A DNA stretch of 64,000 nucleotides from assembly GCF_900187105.1 (NCBI RefSeq), contig NZ_LT906482.1, forward strand, positions 2,108,001 through 2,172,000, written 5' to 3'. This DNA comes from Eikenella corrodens. GTDB taxonomy: Bacteria; Pseudomonadota; Gammaproteobacteria; Burkholderiales; Neisseriaceae. Of this stretch, positions 16,954-26,535 are shown piece after piece. Numbering within the stretch: position 1 is the stretch's first letter; each line of letters starts with the position of its first letter. The notes beneath the pieces were generated by a model, which was given only the letters and a program-made list of their open reading frames with translations, did no database searches and was not told where the DNA came from. Made by a program: the position numbers and the translations under genes.

Positions 16954-18762
16954 ATGCGTACCAACTACTGCGGCCTAATCAGCGAGCAATACTTAGACCA
17001 AACCGTAACCGTCAAAGGCTGGGTGCACCGCCGGCGCGATCACGGCGGCGTAATCTTTATCGACCTGCGCGACCGCGAAGGCATCGTCCAAGTCGTCATC
17101 GACCCCGATACGCCCGAAGCGTTCAAATTGGCCGACTCCGCCCGCAACGAATACGTTTTGAGCATCACCGGCCGCGTGCGTAACCGCCCCGAAGGCACCA
17201 CCAACGACAAAATGGTATCCGGCAAAATCGAGATTTTGGCCAAAGAAATCGAAATCCTGAACCCCGCCGCCACGCCGCCGTTCATGATTGACGACGAAAA
17301 CATCAGCGAAACCGTGCGCCTGCAAAACCGCGTCATCGACCTGCGCCGCCCCGTGATGCAGCGCAACTTGCGCCTGCGTTATCAGGTAGCCATGGGCGTG
17401 CGCCGTTATTTGGACGCACAAGGCTTCATCGACATCGAAACCCCGATGCTGACCCGCTCCACCCCCGAAGGCGCGCGCGACTACCTCGTGCCCAGCCGCG
17501 TGCATCCGGGCGAATTTTTCGCGCTGCCGCAATCGCCGCAATTGTTCAAACAATTGCTGATGGTGGCCGGTTTCGACCGCTACTACCAAATCACCAAATG
17601 CTTCCGCGACGAAGACCTGCGCGCCGATAGGCAGCCTGAATTCACCCAAATCGACTTGGAAACCTCGTTCTTGAACGAGGATGAAATCATGGACATCACC
17701 GAAGGCATGGCCAAACAGGTGTTCAAAGAAGCCTTGGGCGTGGACTTGGGCGACTTCCCGCGTATGCCCTATTCCGAAGCCATGTTCTACTACGGCTCCG
17801 ACAAGCCCGATATGCGCATCAGCCTGAAATTTACCGAGCTGACCGATTTGATGAAAACGGAAGAATTCAAAGTGTTCCGTGCCGCAGCCGACATGAAAGG
17901 CGGCCGCGTGGTGGCCCTGCGCGTACCGAACGGCGCGAAACTCAGCCGCAAAGAAATCGACGAATACACCCAATTTGTCGGCATCTACGGCGCGAAAGGC
18001 TTGGCCTATATCAAAGTGAATGATGTAACCAATTTGAGCAACGGCGAAAACAGCGGTTTGCAGTCGCCCATCGTCAAATTCCTGTCCGAAAGCAGCCTGC
18101 AGGAAATCATTAAACGCACCGGTGCGCAAAACGGCGACATCATCTTCTTCGGCGCGGACAAAGCCAAAGTGGTGAACGAAGCCATCGGCGCATTGCGGAT
18201 TAAAATCGGCAAAGAACACGGCGCGGAAAACGGCTATTTCGTGGACGAGTGGAAACCGCTGTGGGTGGTGGATTTCCCGATGTTCGAATACGACGAGGAA
18301 AACGACCGCTGGGCCGCCATGCACCATCCGTTCACCTCGCCCAAACCCGGCCACGAAGACCTGATGGAATCCGACCCTGAAAACTGCCTGGCCCGCGCCT
18401 ACGACATGGTACTCAACGGCTGGGAAATCGGTGGGGGCTCGATTCGTATCCACCGCGCCGACATTCAGGAAAAAGTGTTTGCCGCGCTGAAAATCACGCC
18501 TGAAGAGCAGCAAAACAAATTCGGCTTCCTGTTGGACAACCTGAAATTCGGTGCGCCGCCACACGGTGGTTTGGCCTTCGGCCTCGACCGTTTGGTGGCC
18601 TTGATGGCGCAAGCCGAATCCATCCGCGATGTGATTGCCTTCCCGAAAACTCAACGCGCGCAAGACCTGCTGGTGGATGCTCCCAACCATGTGGACGAAC
18701 TCCAACTGCGTGAGCTGCACCTGCGCTTGCGCCAGAAGCAGACCGAGCAGAAAGAAGCGTAA
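16954..18762 (+). CDS. aspS: Aspartate-tRNA ligase
   Basis: Class IIb synthetase charging tRNA-Asp. At 602 residues it has the bacterial architecture: N-terminal OB anticodon-binding domain ([20 protein letters not shown]), catalytic core with the flipping-loop region [31 protein letters not shown] and [19 protein letters not shown], the bacterial GAD insertion (about 280-420) and motif 3 [13 protein letters not shown]. It may be non-discriminating, as in relatives that use GatCAB; this cannot be decided here. AGGAAA lies 9 bp before the ATG. Confidence 0.98.
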   Translation: MRTNYCGLISEQYLDQTVTVKGWVHRRRDHGGVIFIDLRDREGIVQVVIDPDTPEAFKLADSARNEYVLSITGRVRNRPEGTTNDKMVSGKIEILAKEIEILNPAATPPFMIDDENISETVRLQNRVIDLRRPVMQRNLRLRYQVAMGVRRYLDAQGFIDIETPMLTRSTPEGARDYLVPSRVHPGEFFALPQSPQLFKQLLMVAGFDRYYQITKCFRDEDLRADRQPEFTQIDLETSFLNEDEIMDITEGMAKQVFKEALGVDLGDFPRMPYSEAMFYYGSDKPDMRISLKFTELTDLMKTEEFKVFRAAADMKGGRVVALRVPNGAKLSRKEIDEYTQFVGIYGAKGLAYIKVNDVTNLSNGENSGLQSPIVKFLSESSLQEIIKRTGAQNGDIIFFGADKAKVVNEAIGALRIKIGKEHGAENGYFVDEWKPLWVVDFPMFEYDEENDRWAAMHHPFTSPKPGHEDLMESDPENCLARAYDMVLNGWEIGGGSIRIHRADIQEKVFAALKITPEEQQNKFGFLLDNLKFGAPPHGGLAFGLDRLVALMAQAESIRDVIAFPKTQRAQDLLVDAPNHVDELQLRELHLRLRQKQTEQKEA

Positions 18763-18772
18763 ACCGCCCGGC

Positions 18773-18812
18773 ACACAGCCTGAAAACACCGCAGTTTTCA
18801 GGCTGTGTTTTA
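18773..18812 (+). terminator. Intrinsic terminator of aspS
   Basis: ACACAGCCTGAAAAC / GTTTTCAGGCTGTGT with a 6-nt loop and a following T-rich tail. Confidence 0.85.
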
Positions 18813-18908
18813 TTCCGAACTATAGTGCTTGCCGCTGCACTTTCGGGATAGCCACAGCAATGATGGCTACATACCAAGCGAACCAACACCACAGGAAAAA
18901 TTAGTACT

Positions 18909-18937
18909 TTGGTTATGACTCTCGGTTAGAGTACAAT
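18909..18937 (+). promoter_or_regulatory. Predicted promoter of nrdR
   Basis: TTGGTT, 17-bp spacer, TACAAT, 45 bp before the nrdR ATG. Confidence 0.6.
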
Positions 18938-18981
18938 ACCCACAGCAAACTACTGTTATATAAAATATTAACCCCAAACCT

Positions 18982-19443
18982 ATGAAATGCCCCTTCTGCC
19001 ACCATAACAACACCCAAGTAATCGACTCCCGGCTGCTGGAAGAGCAAAATAGTATCCGACGCCGGCGCCGTTGCGCTGCCTGCGACCGCCGATTCAGCAC
19101 CTACGAAACCGTAGAGCTGCGGATGCCGCAAATCATCAAGAACAACGGCGAGCGCGTTATGTTCGATCCGCTCAAACTGCAGACCAGCCTGCAACGCGCC
19201 CTGCACAAACGCCCTATTTCCGCCGAAGCCATCGAACACACCGTGCACGAAATCGAAGAGTGCCTATATAAAACCGGCAGCAAAGAAGTGCCATCCCGCC
19301 TGATCGGCGAATTGGTGATGGAGCGGCTTGCCAAGCTCGACCAAGTGGCCTATGTGCGCTTCGCCTCCGTGTATAAAAGCTTTAAAGACGTGGCCGAATT
19401 CACCCGCACCGTAGCCGGGCTGGAACGCACCGACCATTCCTAG
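18982..19443 (+). CDS. nrdR: Transcriptional repressor NrdR
   Basis: Represses ribonucleotide reductase genes when dATP is high. The 153-residue protein has the N-terminal zinc ribbon (C3, C6, C31, C34; MKCPFCHHNNTQVIDSR), the Arg-rich loop SIRRRRRC that contacts DNA, and an ATP-cone (RDxxxE-type region replaced by IKNNGERVMFDPLKLQTSLQ) for nucleotide sensing. Its likely targets, two NrdR boxes in front of nrdA, are 2.7 kb downstream in this same window. Confidence 0.97.
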   Translation: MKCPFCHHNNTQVIDSRLLEEQNSIRRRRRCAACDRRFSTYETVELRMPQIIKNNGERVMFDPLKLQTSLQRALHKRPISAEAIEHTVHEIEECLYKTGSKEVPSRLIGELVMERLAKLDQVAYVRFASVYKSFKDVAEFTRTVAGLERTDHS

Positions 19444-19533
19444 GCCGCGCAAAATCCTGCAAACCCGCTGCGCCACACAGCCCGTTTTGTTATACTGCGC
19501 TCCGTTTACGTTTACTGACTCCAAGGAAAACCT

Positions 19534-20130
19534 ATGAACCGCTCCCACACATCCCTCCTCCTGCTTGCCCTTTCAGGTAGCCTCTTGTTAGCCGGCTGCA
19601 ACCAACAGGCAGAAACCTCCGTGGTTGCCCCTAGCGCCAGCGAAGTGGCCGCTGCTTCAGCAACCGCCGCCGCATCTGCCGCCGCACAAAACCCCAGCCA
19701 AACCTTGGCTACCGAAGACGGCATCATCAGCCTCACTGTAAACGGCCGTTTTGAAGACAAATTGGCTGAATCCGCCCAATATGTCGATGGCGCCGACAGC
19801 AATAAAATCAGCCTGCTGCAATACGATGCCGACCAAGACGTTGCCATCACTGTCAGCAACTTCGGTGCCCCAAAACAGCCAGCCGAAGCCTACTTCGCCA
19901 AACTGAGCGAAAGCCTGAAAGCCGACCAAGGCCTGAACGACACTGCCGTAGACACCCCTGCCGACCAGCGCATGGGCTACCGCTTCAGCCATGGCCAAGA
20001 CGATAACGTGCTCAACGAAAGCTGCGTGGCCGTGTATGCCAAAAACCTCTACACCGTTTGCGCCACCAGCAGCACCGCCTCTCTCCCCGAGCTGGATGTC
20101 CTGCTGAAAAACCTCACGGTAAAACAATAA
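19534..20130 (+). CDS. Predicted lipoprotein of unknown function
   Basis: A 198-residue protein with a lipoprotein signal peptide ending in the lipobox LLAGC (lipidated Cys22). An Ala/Ser-rich linker (about 35-55) leads to a globular domain (SLTVNGRFEDKLAESAQYVD, YDADQDVAITVSNFGAPKQP) with two cysteines near the C-terminus (SCVAVYAKNLYTVCA) that may form a disulfide. I do not recognise the family. A DUS copy falls inside the signal peptide and encodes SGSLL. AAGGAAAA precedes the ATG. Confidence 0.85.
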   Translation: MNRSHTSLLLLALSGSLLLAGCNQQAETSVVAPSASEVAAASATAAASAAAQNPSQTLATEDGIISLTVNGRFEDKLAESAQYVDGADSNKISLLQYDADQDVAITVSNFGAPKQPAEAYFAKLSESLKADQGLNDTAVDTPADQRMGYRFSHGQDDNVLNESCVAVYAKNLYTVCATSSTASLPELDVLLKNLTVKQ

Positions 20131-20459
20131 GCCATACCCAATTCGCCAAACTGCTCAAGTTTGGCGAATTTTGCTTACCCGGCACGGCAAGTTTTTCAGG
20201 TAGCCCTTTCAAACACGATGGCTACCTGAAAATTCATCTCCAACGAATTTAAAGCAAGCTCATGCAGCTTGCTGTACCGCCAATATCCGGCCAGCCATTT
20301 TCAGCTAACCTGCAGTCTGCAATAGCGACATGGCATCGTTGATGATACCTGCTCACACCAAGTGCTTGAGGCTACCTGAAATCCCCAACCGATTTTCAGG
20401 TAGCCTCTGCACCCCACAAACTGCGCTATACTGCCCCATCAGCTCCTCATTCCTCCACC
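20131..20459. other. Intergenic region between the lipoprotein gene and tatD-like gene
   Basis: Contains the lipoprotein terminator (20140-20173), an inverted DUS pair (about 20192-20231), and a second pair (about 20370-20406) directly in front of the TatD-type gene. No gene seen. Confidence 0.7.
20140..20173 (+). terminator. Terminator of the lipoprotein gene
   Basis: Perfect 13-bp stem AATTCGCCAAACT / AGTTTGGCGAATT, 5-nt loop, then TT. Independent of DUS. Confidence 0.85.
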
Positions 20460-21218
20460 ATGCTTACCGATACCCACTGCCACCTTGCCGATTCCATGCT
20501 TGCCTGCCGGCTACCTGAAATCACTAATGCAGCCCATGCCACAGGAGTGCAGCGTTTTATTGTGCCGTCGGTTACCGAAGCGGATTTCGATGCCGTCTGC
20601 CGGCTGCATGCCCCACCCAAATATTATGGCGCGCTTGGCCTGCACCCGTGGTTTGCCGAAAGCTTCCAACCCGGTTTAATTAGCCGCATCGCCGAGCGCC
20701 TGCAAGCGCAGCCGGGGCTGCTGGTGGGCGAAATCGGGCTGGATTATTACGGCGATCGCAAGCAGACCCGCACCGAGCAAACCACCGCCCTGCTCGCCCA
20801 GCTCGACTTAGCGCAGCAATTTGGCCGCCCTGTGCTGCTGCACCATGTGCGCGCCGCACCCGATGTGGTTGCCGCGCTCAAGCACAGCGGTTTCCGCAGC
20901 GGCGGCATTGCCCATGCGTTTTCAGGTAGCCTCGAAGAAGCCCGTGCCTTTATCCGTTGCGGTTTGTTTATCGGCATCGGCACACTGGTGCTCAACCCGA
21001 ATGCCCGCAAAGTGCGTACCGCTGCCGCAGAGCTGCCGCTGGAACACTTGGTGCTGGAAACCGACAGCCCGTTTATGCAAATAGCCGGCGCAGGAGAAAA
21101 CACGCCCATCAATGTGCGGCAGGTGGCAGAAACTGTGGCGGCCTTGCGTGGCATCAGCATGCAGGAAGTAGCCGCTGCCACAGAGCAAAATGTGGATAGG
21201 CTGCTGTCTTTCTCTTAA
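20460..21218 (+). CDS. TatD family metal-dependent hydrolase
   Basis: Predicted 3'-5' nuclease/deoxyribonuclease of the TatD amidohydrolase superfamily, 252 residues. Metal ligands appear at H6 and H8 (DTHCHLAD), E91 (VGEIGLDYY), H128/H129, H152 and D202 (LETDSPF). A DUS at about 20919-20932 lies in frame in place of a variable loop and encodes FSGSLEE; a second near-DUS at 20510 encodes RLPEIT. Monocistronic. Confidence 0.93.
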   Translation: MLTDTHCHLADSMLACRLPEITNAAHATGVQRFIVPSVTEADFDAVCRLHAPPKYYGALGLHPWFAESFQPGLISRIAERLQAQPGLLVGEIGLDYYGDRKQTRTEQTTALLAQLDLAQQFGRPVLLHHVRAAPDVVAALKHSGFRSGGIAHAFSGSLEEARAFIRCGLFIGIGTLVLNPNARKVRTAAAELPLEHLVLETDSPFMQIAGAGENTPINVRQVAETVAALRGISMQEVAAATEQNVDRLLSFS

Positions 21219-21616
21219 ATTTATGTGATAGCGCCCTCAAGTATCTACGCTGGAAAGTTTATTTGAACAATTGGCCGGAAGCAGCCAATGGCTATACTAA
21301 GCAAACAACGCTGTTTCTTATTAATGGAACCAGCGTGGTTTGCCTGATTACTCAAGGCCGGCCAACAAAAAGGCTACCTGAAATTGGCACCGTGCTTATC
21401 ACGAGACAAAATTTCAGGTAGCCTCATCCATATATGGCAACCACCTCATCACCTTTTTTCAGGTAGCCTCCCCACTCTGTTGAACCCATCACTCAAGCAA
21501 TCACTCTACCGATTTCAATAAAATTATTTTTGCTTGGTGTAAGTGATTGGTTTAGAAATCCATACACTGCCCGGCCACAAAGCCTTACATTTTGCCACCT
21601 TTTTTTTGCCATCTAA

Positions 21617-21632
21617 ATACATTATATTGTGC
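21617..21632 (+). promoter_or_regulatory. NrdR box 1 of nrdA
   Basis: ATACATTATATTGTGC resembles the NrdR consensus (acaCwAtATaTwGtgt, from memory). It contains a -10-like TATATT. It begins exactly 32 bp before box 2. Confidence 0.75.
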
Positions 21633-21648
21633 GAGTTTCACTCGCCAA

Positions 21649-21664
21649 ACACATTATCTTGTGT
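21649..21664 (+). promoter_or_regulatory. NrdR box 2 of nrdA
   Basis: ACACATTATCTTGTGT, a near-perfect palindrome. Three helical turns from box 1, the arrangement typical of NrdR operators, and 27 bp before the nrdA ATG. Confidence 0.8.
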
Positions 21665-21690
21665 TGCCTACTCAAAATCAGGATGGGAAA

Positions 21691-23970
21691 ATGAACGATA
21701 CCGTTAATCTCAAAGTTACCAAGCGCGACGGCCGTTTGGAGCCGATCGACCTCGATAAAATCCACCGCGTTGTTACTTGGGCGGCGCAAGGCCTCGACAA
21801 CGTATCTGTATCGCAAGTCGAGCTTAAATCCCATATCCAGTTTTACAACGGCATCCGTACCGACGATATCCACGAAACCATCATCAAAGCTGCTGCCGAC
21901 CTGATTTCCGAAGACACTCCCGACTATCAATACCTGGCCGCCCGTCTCGCTATTTTCCACCTGCGCAAAATCGCCTACGGCCAATACGAGCCGCCACACC
22001 TATTCGACCACGTCAGCAAGCTGACCGCCGAAGGCAAATACGACCGCCACATCCTCGAGGACTACAGCCGCGAAGAGTTTGACGAAATCGACGGCTACAT
22101 TGACCACGCCCGCGATATGACCTTCTCCTATGCCGCCGTTAAGCAGCTGGAAGGCAAATACCTGGTGCAAAACCGCGTTACCCGCCAGATCTACGAAACC
22201 CCGCAGTTCCTCTACATCTTGGTGGCCATGTGCCTGTTTGCCAAATATCCCAAAGCTACCCGCTTGGATTACGTCAAACGCTTCTACGACGCGGTTTCCC
22301 TGTTCAAAATTTCGTTGCCCACGCCCATCATGAGCGGCGTGCGCACCCCCACGCGCCAATTCTCCAGCTGCGTGCTGATCGAATGCGACGACAGCCTGGA
22401 CTCTATCAACGCCACCACCAGCGCGATTGTGAAATACGTTTCCCAACGCGCCGGTATCGGTATCAACGCCGGCCGCATTCGCGGCTTGGGCAGCGAAATC
22501 CGCGGCGGCGAAGCCCAGCACACCGGCTGCATTCCGTTTTTCAAAATGTTCCAAGCCGCCGTTAAATCCTGTTCCCAAGGCGGAGTGCGCGGCGGTGCGG
22601 CCACCCTGTTCTACCCGCTGTGGCACATCGAAGTGGAAAGCCTGTTGGTATTGAAAAACAACCGCGGCGTGGAAGACAACCGCGTGCGCCAGCTCGATTA
22701 CGGCGTACAAATCAACCGCCTGCTCTACACCCGCCTGATTAAAGGCGGCAACATCACCCTGTTCTCGCCCAACGAAGTGCCCGGCCTGTACGACGCCTTC
22801 TTCGCCGACCAAGACGAGTTCGAGCGCCTGTATGTGCAATACGAGCAAGACCCGGCCATCCGCAAACGCGTGGTACCCGCCACCGAGCTGTTCTCCACCC
22901 TGATGCAGGAACGCGCCGGCACCGGCCGCATCTACATCCACAACGTAGACCACAGCAATACCCACAGCCCGTTTGATCCCGCCGTGGCTCCCGTGCGCCA
23001 GTCCAACCTGTGCCTGGAAATCGCCCTGCCCACCAAGCCGTTAAACGATATTAACGATGAAAACGGTGAAATCGCCCTCTGCACCCTGTCCGCCTTCAAC
23101 CTCGGCGCATTGGAAAACCTGGACGAGCTGGAAAACCTTTCCGACCTCGCCGTGCGCGCGCTCGATGCCCTGCTCGACTACCAAGACTACCCCATTCCCG
23201 CCGCCCGCAAAGCTACCATGAACCGCCGCACCCTGGGCATCGGCGTGATCAACTACGCCTATTATCTGGCCAAACACGGCGTGCGCTACAGCAACGATTC
23301 CGCCCTCGCCCTCACCCACCGCACCTTCGAAGCCATGCAATACTACCTGCTCAAAGCTTCCGTGCAGCTGGCCAAAGAATACGGTGCCTGCCCCTTATTC
23401 GGCCAAACCATGTACGCCAAAGGCGTGCTGCCCATCGACACCTACAAAAAAGACCTCGACAGCATCTGCAGCGAGCCCCTGCACTACGACTGGGAAGCCC
23501 TACGCGCCGAAATCGTCCAGCACGGCCTGCGCAACTCCACCCTCACCGCGCTCATGCCCAGCGAAACCAGCTCGCAAATCGCCAACGCCACCAACGGCAT
23601 CGAGCCACCGCGCGGGCTGGTCAGCGTGAAAGCCTCTAAAGACGGTATCCTCAAACAAGTCGTACCCGAATTCGATCGCCTGAAAAACCAATACGAAACC
23701 CTGTGGCAGATGGGCGGCAACGACGGCTACCTGAAATTGGTCGGCATCATGCAGAAATTTGTTGATCAGGCTATTTCCGCCAACACCAGTTACGACCCCA
23801 AACGCTTCGACGGCGGCCGCGTGCCCATGAAGCAGATGCTCAAAGACCTGCTCACCGCCTACAAATTCGGCCTGAAAACCCTCTACTACCACCACACTCG
23901 TGATGGTGCGGACGATACGCAGAGCGATATTCAGGACGACGGCTGTGCTGGGGGGGCTTGTAAGATTTAG
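21691..23970 (+). CDS. nrdA: Ribonucleoside-diphosphate reductase class Ia, alpha subunit
   Basis: Reduces ribonucleoside diphosphates to deoxy forms together with NrdB. The 759-residue protein starts with an ATP-cone (VTKRDGRLEPIDLDKIHRVV) for allosteric control. Catalytic landmarks are SSCVLIECDDSLDSI, NLCLEIALPT and CTLSAFNLGALENLDELENL. The C-terminus DGCAGGACKI has the two redox cysteines that are reduced by thioredoxin/glutaredoxin. I chose ATG 21691 with AGGATGGGAAA in front; an earlier in-frame start adds 33 residues and would run over the NrdR boxes. A run of seven Gs (23950-23956) lies in the codons just before the last cysteine. Confidence 0.97.
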   Translation: MNDTVNLKVTKRDGRLEPIDLDKIHRVVTWAAQGLDNVSVSQVELKSHIQFYNGIRTDDIHETIIKAAADLISEDTPDYQYLAARLAIFHLRKIAYGQYEPPHLFDHVSKLTAEGKYDRHILEDYSREEFDEIDGYIDHARDMTFSYAAVKQLEGKYLVQNRVTRQIYETPQFLYILVAMCLFAKYPKATRLDYVKRFYDAVSLFKISLPTPIMSGVRTPTRQFSSCVLIECDDSLDSINATTSAIVKYVSQRAGIGINAGRIRGLGSEIRGGEAQHTGCIPFFKMFQAAVKSCSQGGVRGGAATLFYPLWHIEVESLLVLKNNRGVEDNRVRQLDYGVQINRLLYTRLIKGGNITLFSPNEVPGLYDAFFADQDEFERLYVQYEQDPAIRKRVVPATELFSTLMQERAGTGRIYIHNVDHSNTHSPFDPAVAPVRQSNLCLEIALPTKPLNDINDENGEIALCTLSAFNLGALENLDELENLSDLAVRALDALLDYQDYPIPAARKATMNRRTLGIGVINYAYYLAKHGVRYSNDSALALTHRTFEAMQYYLLKASVQLAKEYGACPLFGQTMYAKGVLPIDTYKKDLDSICSEPLHYDWEALRAEIVQHGLRNSTLTALMPSETSSQIANATNGIEPPRGLVSVKASKDGILKQVVPEFDRLKNQYETLWQMGGNDGYLKLVGIMQKFVDQAISANTSYDPKRFDGGRVPMKQMLKDLLTAYKFGLKTLYYHHTRDGADDTQSDIQDDGCAGGACKI

Positions 23971-23982
23971 CCTGTAATAACG

Positions 23983-24020
23983 AGGCCACCTGAAAAAGAA
24001 GTTTATTTTCAGGTAGCCCT
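23983..24020 (+). terminator. Inverted DUS/near-DUS pair after nrdA
   Basis: AGGCCACCTGAAAAA (one mismatch) faces TTTTCAGGTAGCCC. Separates nrdA from the NERD gene; a third DUS follows at 24047-24059. Confidence 0.55.
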
Positions 24021-24083
24021 AATCCTCCTTTTTGGTTTCAGCCTAAAAGGCTACCTGAAAACCTTTTCCATCCCCACCACATC

Positions 24084-25289
24084 ATGCTGATTAAATCTGC
24101 CGACGATAAAAGCAGCAAGCTGAAACTGCTCGAAGCCGTAGACAAACTGCAGCTCAACAAGCAGCAACGCGAACATTTAACCGATAAATTATGGAAGCTG
24201 CGCACCGGTATCAACGGCGAGAAAGATGCTGCCTTTTACATCGACAACTACCTAAAAGATAGCGAATACTATGTAATCATCCATGACTTACGGATAGAAA
24301 TCGACGGAGAAGTTGCGCAAATCGATCACCTATTGATCAACCGCGTTTTTGCCATCTTGTTGGAAACCAAAAACTTCAATGGCAACCTCACTATCAACAA
24401 ATTCGGCGAATTCACGGTTCAATACCCCAGCGGTAAGAAAAAGGGAATCCCATCCCCCATCGAACAAAGCAAACGGCACGAACGCATCTTATTGAAACTG
24501 TTCGACCGTATCGGCGTGAAAATGAAAACCGGTCGCCCGTTGGAAGTACACCATGCCGTTCTTGTATCGCCGCAGTCCATTATCCGACGGCCAGATAGCA
24601 AAGATTTTGATACTTCCTGCGTCATCAAAGCCGATGCTATCCGACAATGGCACGAACAATTCGGCGAAAATAGAGTAGGCGTCGGCTTCGTTCTCAACCA
24701 TATGTTTGATGCCCTGTTAATCAACAACGAAACCATTCACGAATGGGGGCGGCGCATTGCGGCAGAACACAAGCCAGAAGGGCTACTAGAATATCTGCCC
24801 AATTCCATCAAGCCCTTATTGACAAACTGCCACACCTGCGGGCAGGCCATCAGCGAAAATGAAGCATTGCTATGTCTGCATAACCATGAACGCTTCAGCG
24901 GCAAAATATACTGTCGCGAGCACCAGCAGGCAGCCTTACAACAAAAAGCACCCCCCGCCAGCCCCGAATCCGAAACCGAACATGATGAATACTGCGCACA
25001 CTCAGGCTGTCATGAAAAACTCAGCCAGGCAGTCATTCAATATTGCCAAAAACACAGCTGCCGTTTCGGCGGCAAACTATATTGCCGCGAACATCAGCAG
25101 AGCAACACAACCGACAAAATAAGCAACACCCAAGCCGAGCAAATAGAAACAGAACAAATCCATTGCAACCACCCAGGCTGCGATAAGAAGCTTACCCCGG
25201 CAGTTGTCCAATATTGCCAAAAATATTCCAAACGTTTTCACGGTAAACTGTATTGCATGGAACACCAACGTGCCAAAAACCGTACCTAA
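24084..25289 (+). CDS. NERD-domain (PD-(D/E)xK-like) protein with three zinc-finger-like repeats
   Basis: A 401-residue protein. Residues about 40-160 form a NERD (nuclease-related) domain: GEVAQIDHLLI with D81 and LETKN with E94 and K96 give the PD-(D/E)xK pattern, followed by EVHHAVLVSP typical of the family's second half. Residues 249-395 contain three similar Cys/His repeats: C249-C252-C264-C277-H280, C304-C309-C321-C334-H337 and C361-C366-C378-C391-H394. Each ends F-x-G-K-(I/L)-Y-C-x-E-H-Q, a treble-clef-like layout; low-complexity linkers join them. No signal peptide or membrane helix. It sits between nrdA and nrdB, in the same direction, 113 bp after nrdA and 72 bp before nrdB. Function unknown; nuclease activity and nucleic acid binding are inferences. 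Confidence 0.85.
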   Translation: MLIKSADDKSSKLKLLEAVDKLQLNKQQREHLTDKLWKLRTGINGEKDAAFYIDNYLKDSEYYVIIHDLRIEIDGEVAQIDHLLINRVFAILLETKNFNGNLTINKFGEFTVQYPSGKKKGIPSPIEQSKRHERILLKLFDRIGVKMKTGRPLEVHHAVLVSPQSIIRRPDSKDFDTSCVIKADAIRQWHEQFGENRVGVGFVLNHMFDALLINNETIHEWGRRIAAEHKPEGLLEYLPNSIKPLLTNCHTCGQAISENEALLCLHNHERFSGKIYCREHQQAALQQKAPPASPESETEHDEYCAHSGCHEKLSQAVIQYCQKHSCRFGGKLYCREHQQSNTTDKISNTQAEQIETEQIHCNHPGCDKKLTPAVVQYCQKYSKRFHGKLYCMEHQRAKNRT

Positions 25290-25361
25290 CCCGCTATATT
25301 ATTTTCAGGTAGCCTGAAGCCCTATATCCTTCACCAATCACATTGCAAAAGAGATCCCGCC

Positions 25362-26516
25362 ATGTCCTGCGAACACCTCGTCATGTCCTACAGTACCTTC
25401 AGCAAGGAAAAAAACGACGTCCTCAAAGAGCCGATGTTTTTCGGCCAGCCCGTAAACGTTGCCCGCTACGACCAGCAGAAATACGAAGTATTTGAAAAAC
25501 TGATTGAAAAACAGCTTTCCTTCTTCTGGCGGCCGGAAGAAATCGACGTGTCGCGCGACCGCATCGACTACGCCAACCTGCCCGACCACGAAAAACACAT
25601 CTTCATCAGCAACCTCAAATACCAAACCCTGCTCGACTCCATCCAAGGCCGCAGCCCCAACGTCGCCCTGCTGCCCCTGGTGTCCATTCCCGAGCTCGAG
25701 ACCTGGATTGAAACTTGGAGCTTCAGCGAAACCATCCACTCGCGCAGCTACACCCACATCATCCGCAACATCGTCAACGACCCCTCAGTCGTGTTCGACG
25801 ACATCGTGCAAAACGAATACATCATCGCCCGCGCCGAAGATATCGCCTGCTACTACGACGACCTCATCGAATACACCCAATATTACAACCTGTTGGGCGA
25901 AGGCGAGCACCGCGTAAACGGCAAAACCATCGTGGTGAGCCTGCGCGATTTGAAGAAAAAACTCTACCTCTGCCTGATGTGCGTCAACGTGCTCGAAGCC
26001 ATCCGCTTCTACGTTTCCTTCGCCTGCTCCTTCGCCTTTGCCGAGCGTGAACTGATGGAAGGCAATGCCAAAATCATCAAACTCATCGCCCGCGACGAAG
26101 CCCTGCACCTCACCAGCACCCAGCACATGCTTAACCTCATGCGCAGCGGTACCGACGACCCAGAAATGGCCGAAATTGCCGCCGAGCTGGAAAACGACTG
26201 CTTCGAGCTCTTCAAAAAAGCCGCCGAGCAAGAAAAAGAGTGGGCGGAATACCTCTTCAAAGACGGCAGCATGATCGGCCTGAACAAAGACATCCTGTGC
26301 CAATATGTGGAATACATCACCAACCACCGCATGATGGCCGTCGGCCTAAACGCCGCCTTCCCCGCCGCCACGCAAAACCCCATCCCCTGGATCAATGCTT
26401 GGCTTTCTTCCGACAACGTTCAGGTAGCCCCGCAGGAAGTGGAAATCTCCTCCTACCTGATCGGCCAAATCGACGCCGAAGTGAGCGCCGACGACTTGGG
26501 CGACTTTGAACTGTAA
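25362..26516 (+). CDS. nrdB: Ribonucleoside-diphosphate reductase class Ia, beta subunit
   Basis: Carries the diiron centre and tyrosyl radical used by NrdA. The radical tyrosine is Y130 in [11 protein letters not shown]; diiron ligands are visible in LLDSIQG (Asp), [16 protein letters not shown] (Glu, His), and later in the [20 protein letters not shown] block (Glu, His). 384 residues, the normal length. I kept the ATG at 25362 because AAAAGAGA lies 8 bp upstream; [12 protein letters not shown] seven codons in is the alternative and resembles the start of relatives. A DUS copy near the 3' end encodes VQVAPQ. Confidence 0.96.
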   Translation: MSCEHLVMSYSTFSKEKNDVLKEPMFFGQPVNVARYDQQKYEVFEKLIEKQLSFFWRPEEIDVSRDRIDYANLPDHEKHIFISNLKYQTLLDSIQGRSPNVALLPLVSIPELETWIETWSFSETIHSRSYTHIIRNIVNDPSVVFDDIVQNEYIIARAEDIACYYDDLIEYTQYYNLLGEGEHRVNGKTIVVSLRDLKKKLYLCLMCVNVLEAIRFYVSFACSFAFAERELMEGNAKIIKLIARDEALHLTSTQHMLNLMRSGTDDPEMAEIAAELENDCFELFKKAAEQEKEWAEYLFKDGSMIGLNKDILCQYVEYITNHRMMAVGLNAAFPAATQNPIPWINAWLSSDNVQVAPQEVEISSYLIGQIDAEVSADDLGDFEL

Positions 26517-26535
26517 TCTCATCCCAAACCCAGCC

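Larger units (their letters stand above)
21219..21690. other. Upstream region of nrdA
   Basis: Holds two imperfect dyads (21271-21288 and 21300-21344, the latter AGCAAACAACGCTG pairing 13 of 14 with CAGCGTGGTTTGCC), three DUS copies (near 21371, 21413, 21459) and the two NrdR boxes. I see no gene. Confidence 0.65.

Noticed and set aside
16993-18789. 598-codon minus-strand frame opposite aspS
   Set aside because: A mirror frame of a GC-rich gene; aspS on the plus strand has complete synthetase motifs.
21300-21344. Imperfect dyad before nrdA as a transposon end or attachment site
   Set aside because: No partner copy or mobile gene is nearby; it may be a regulatory stem, but nothing supports more.
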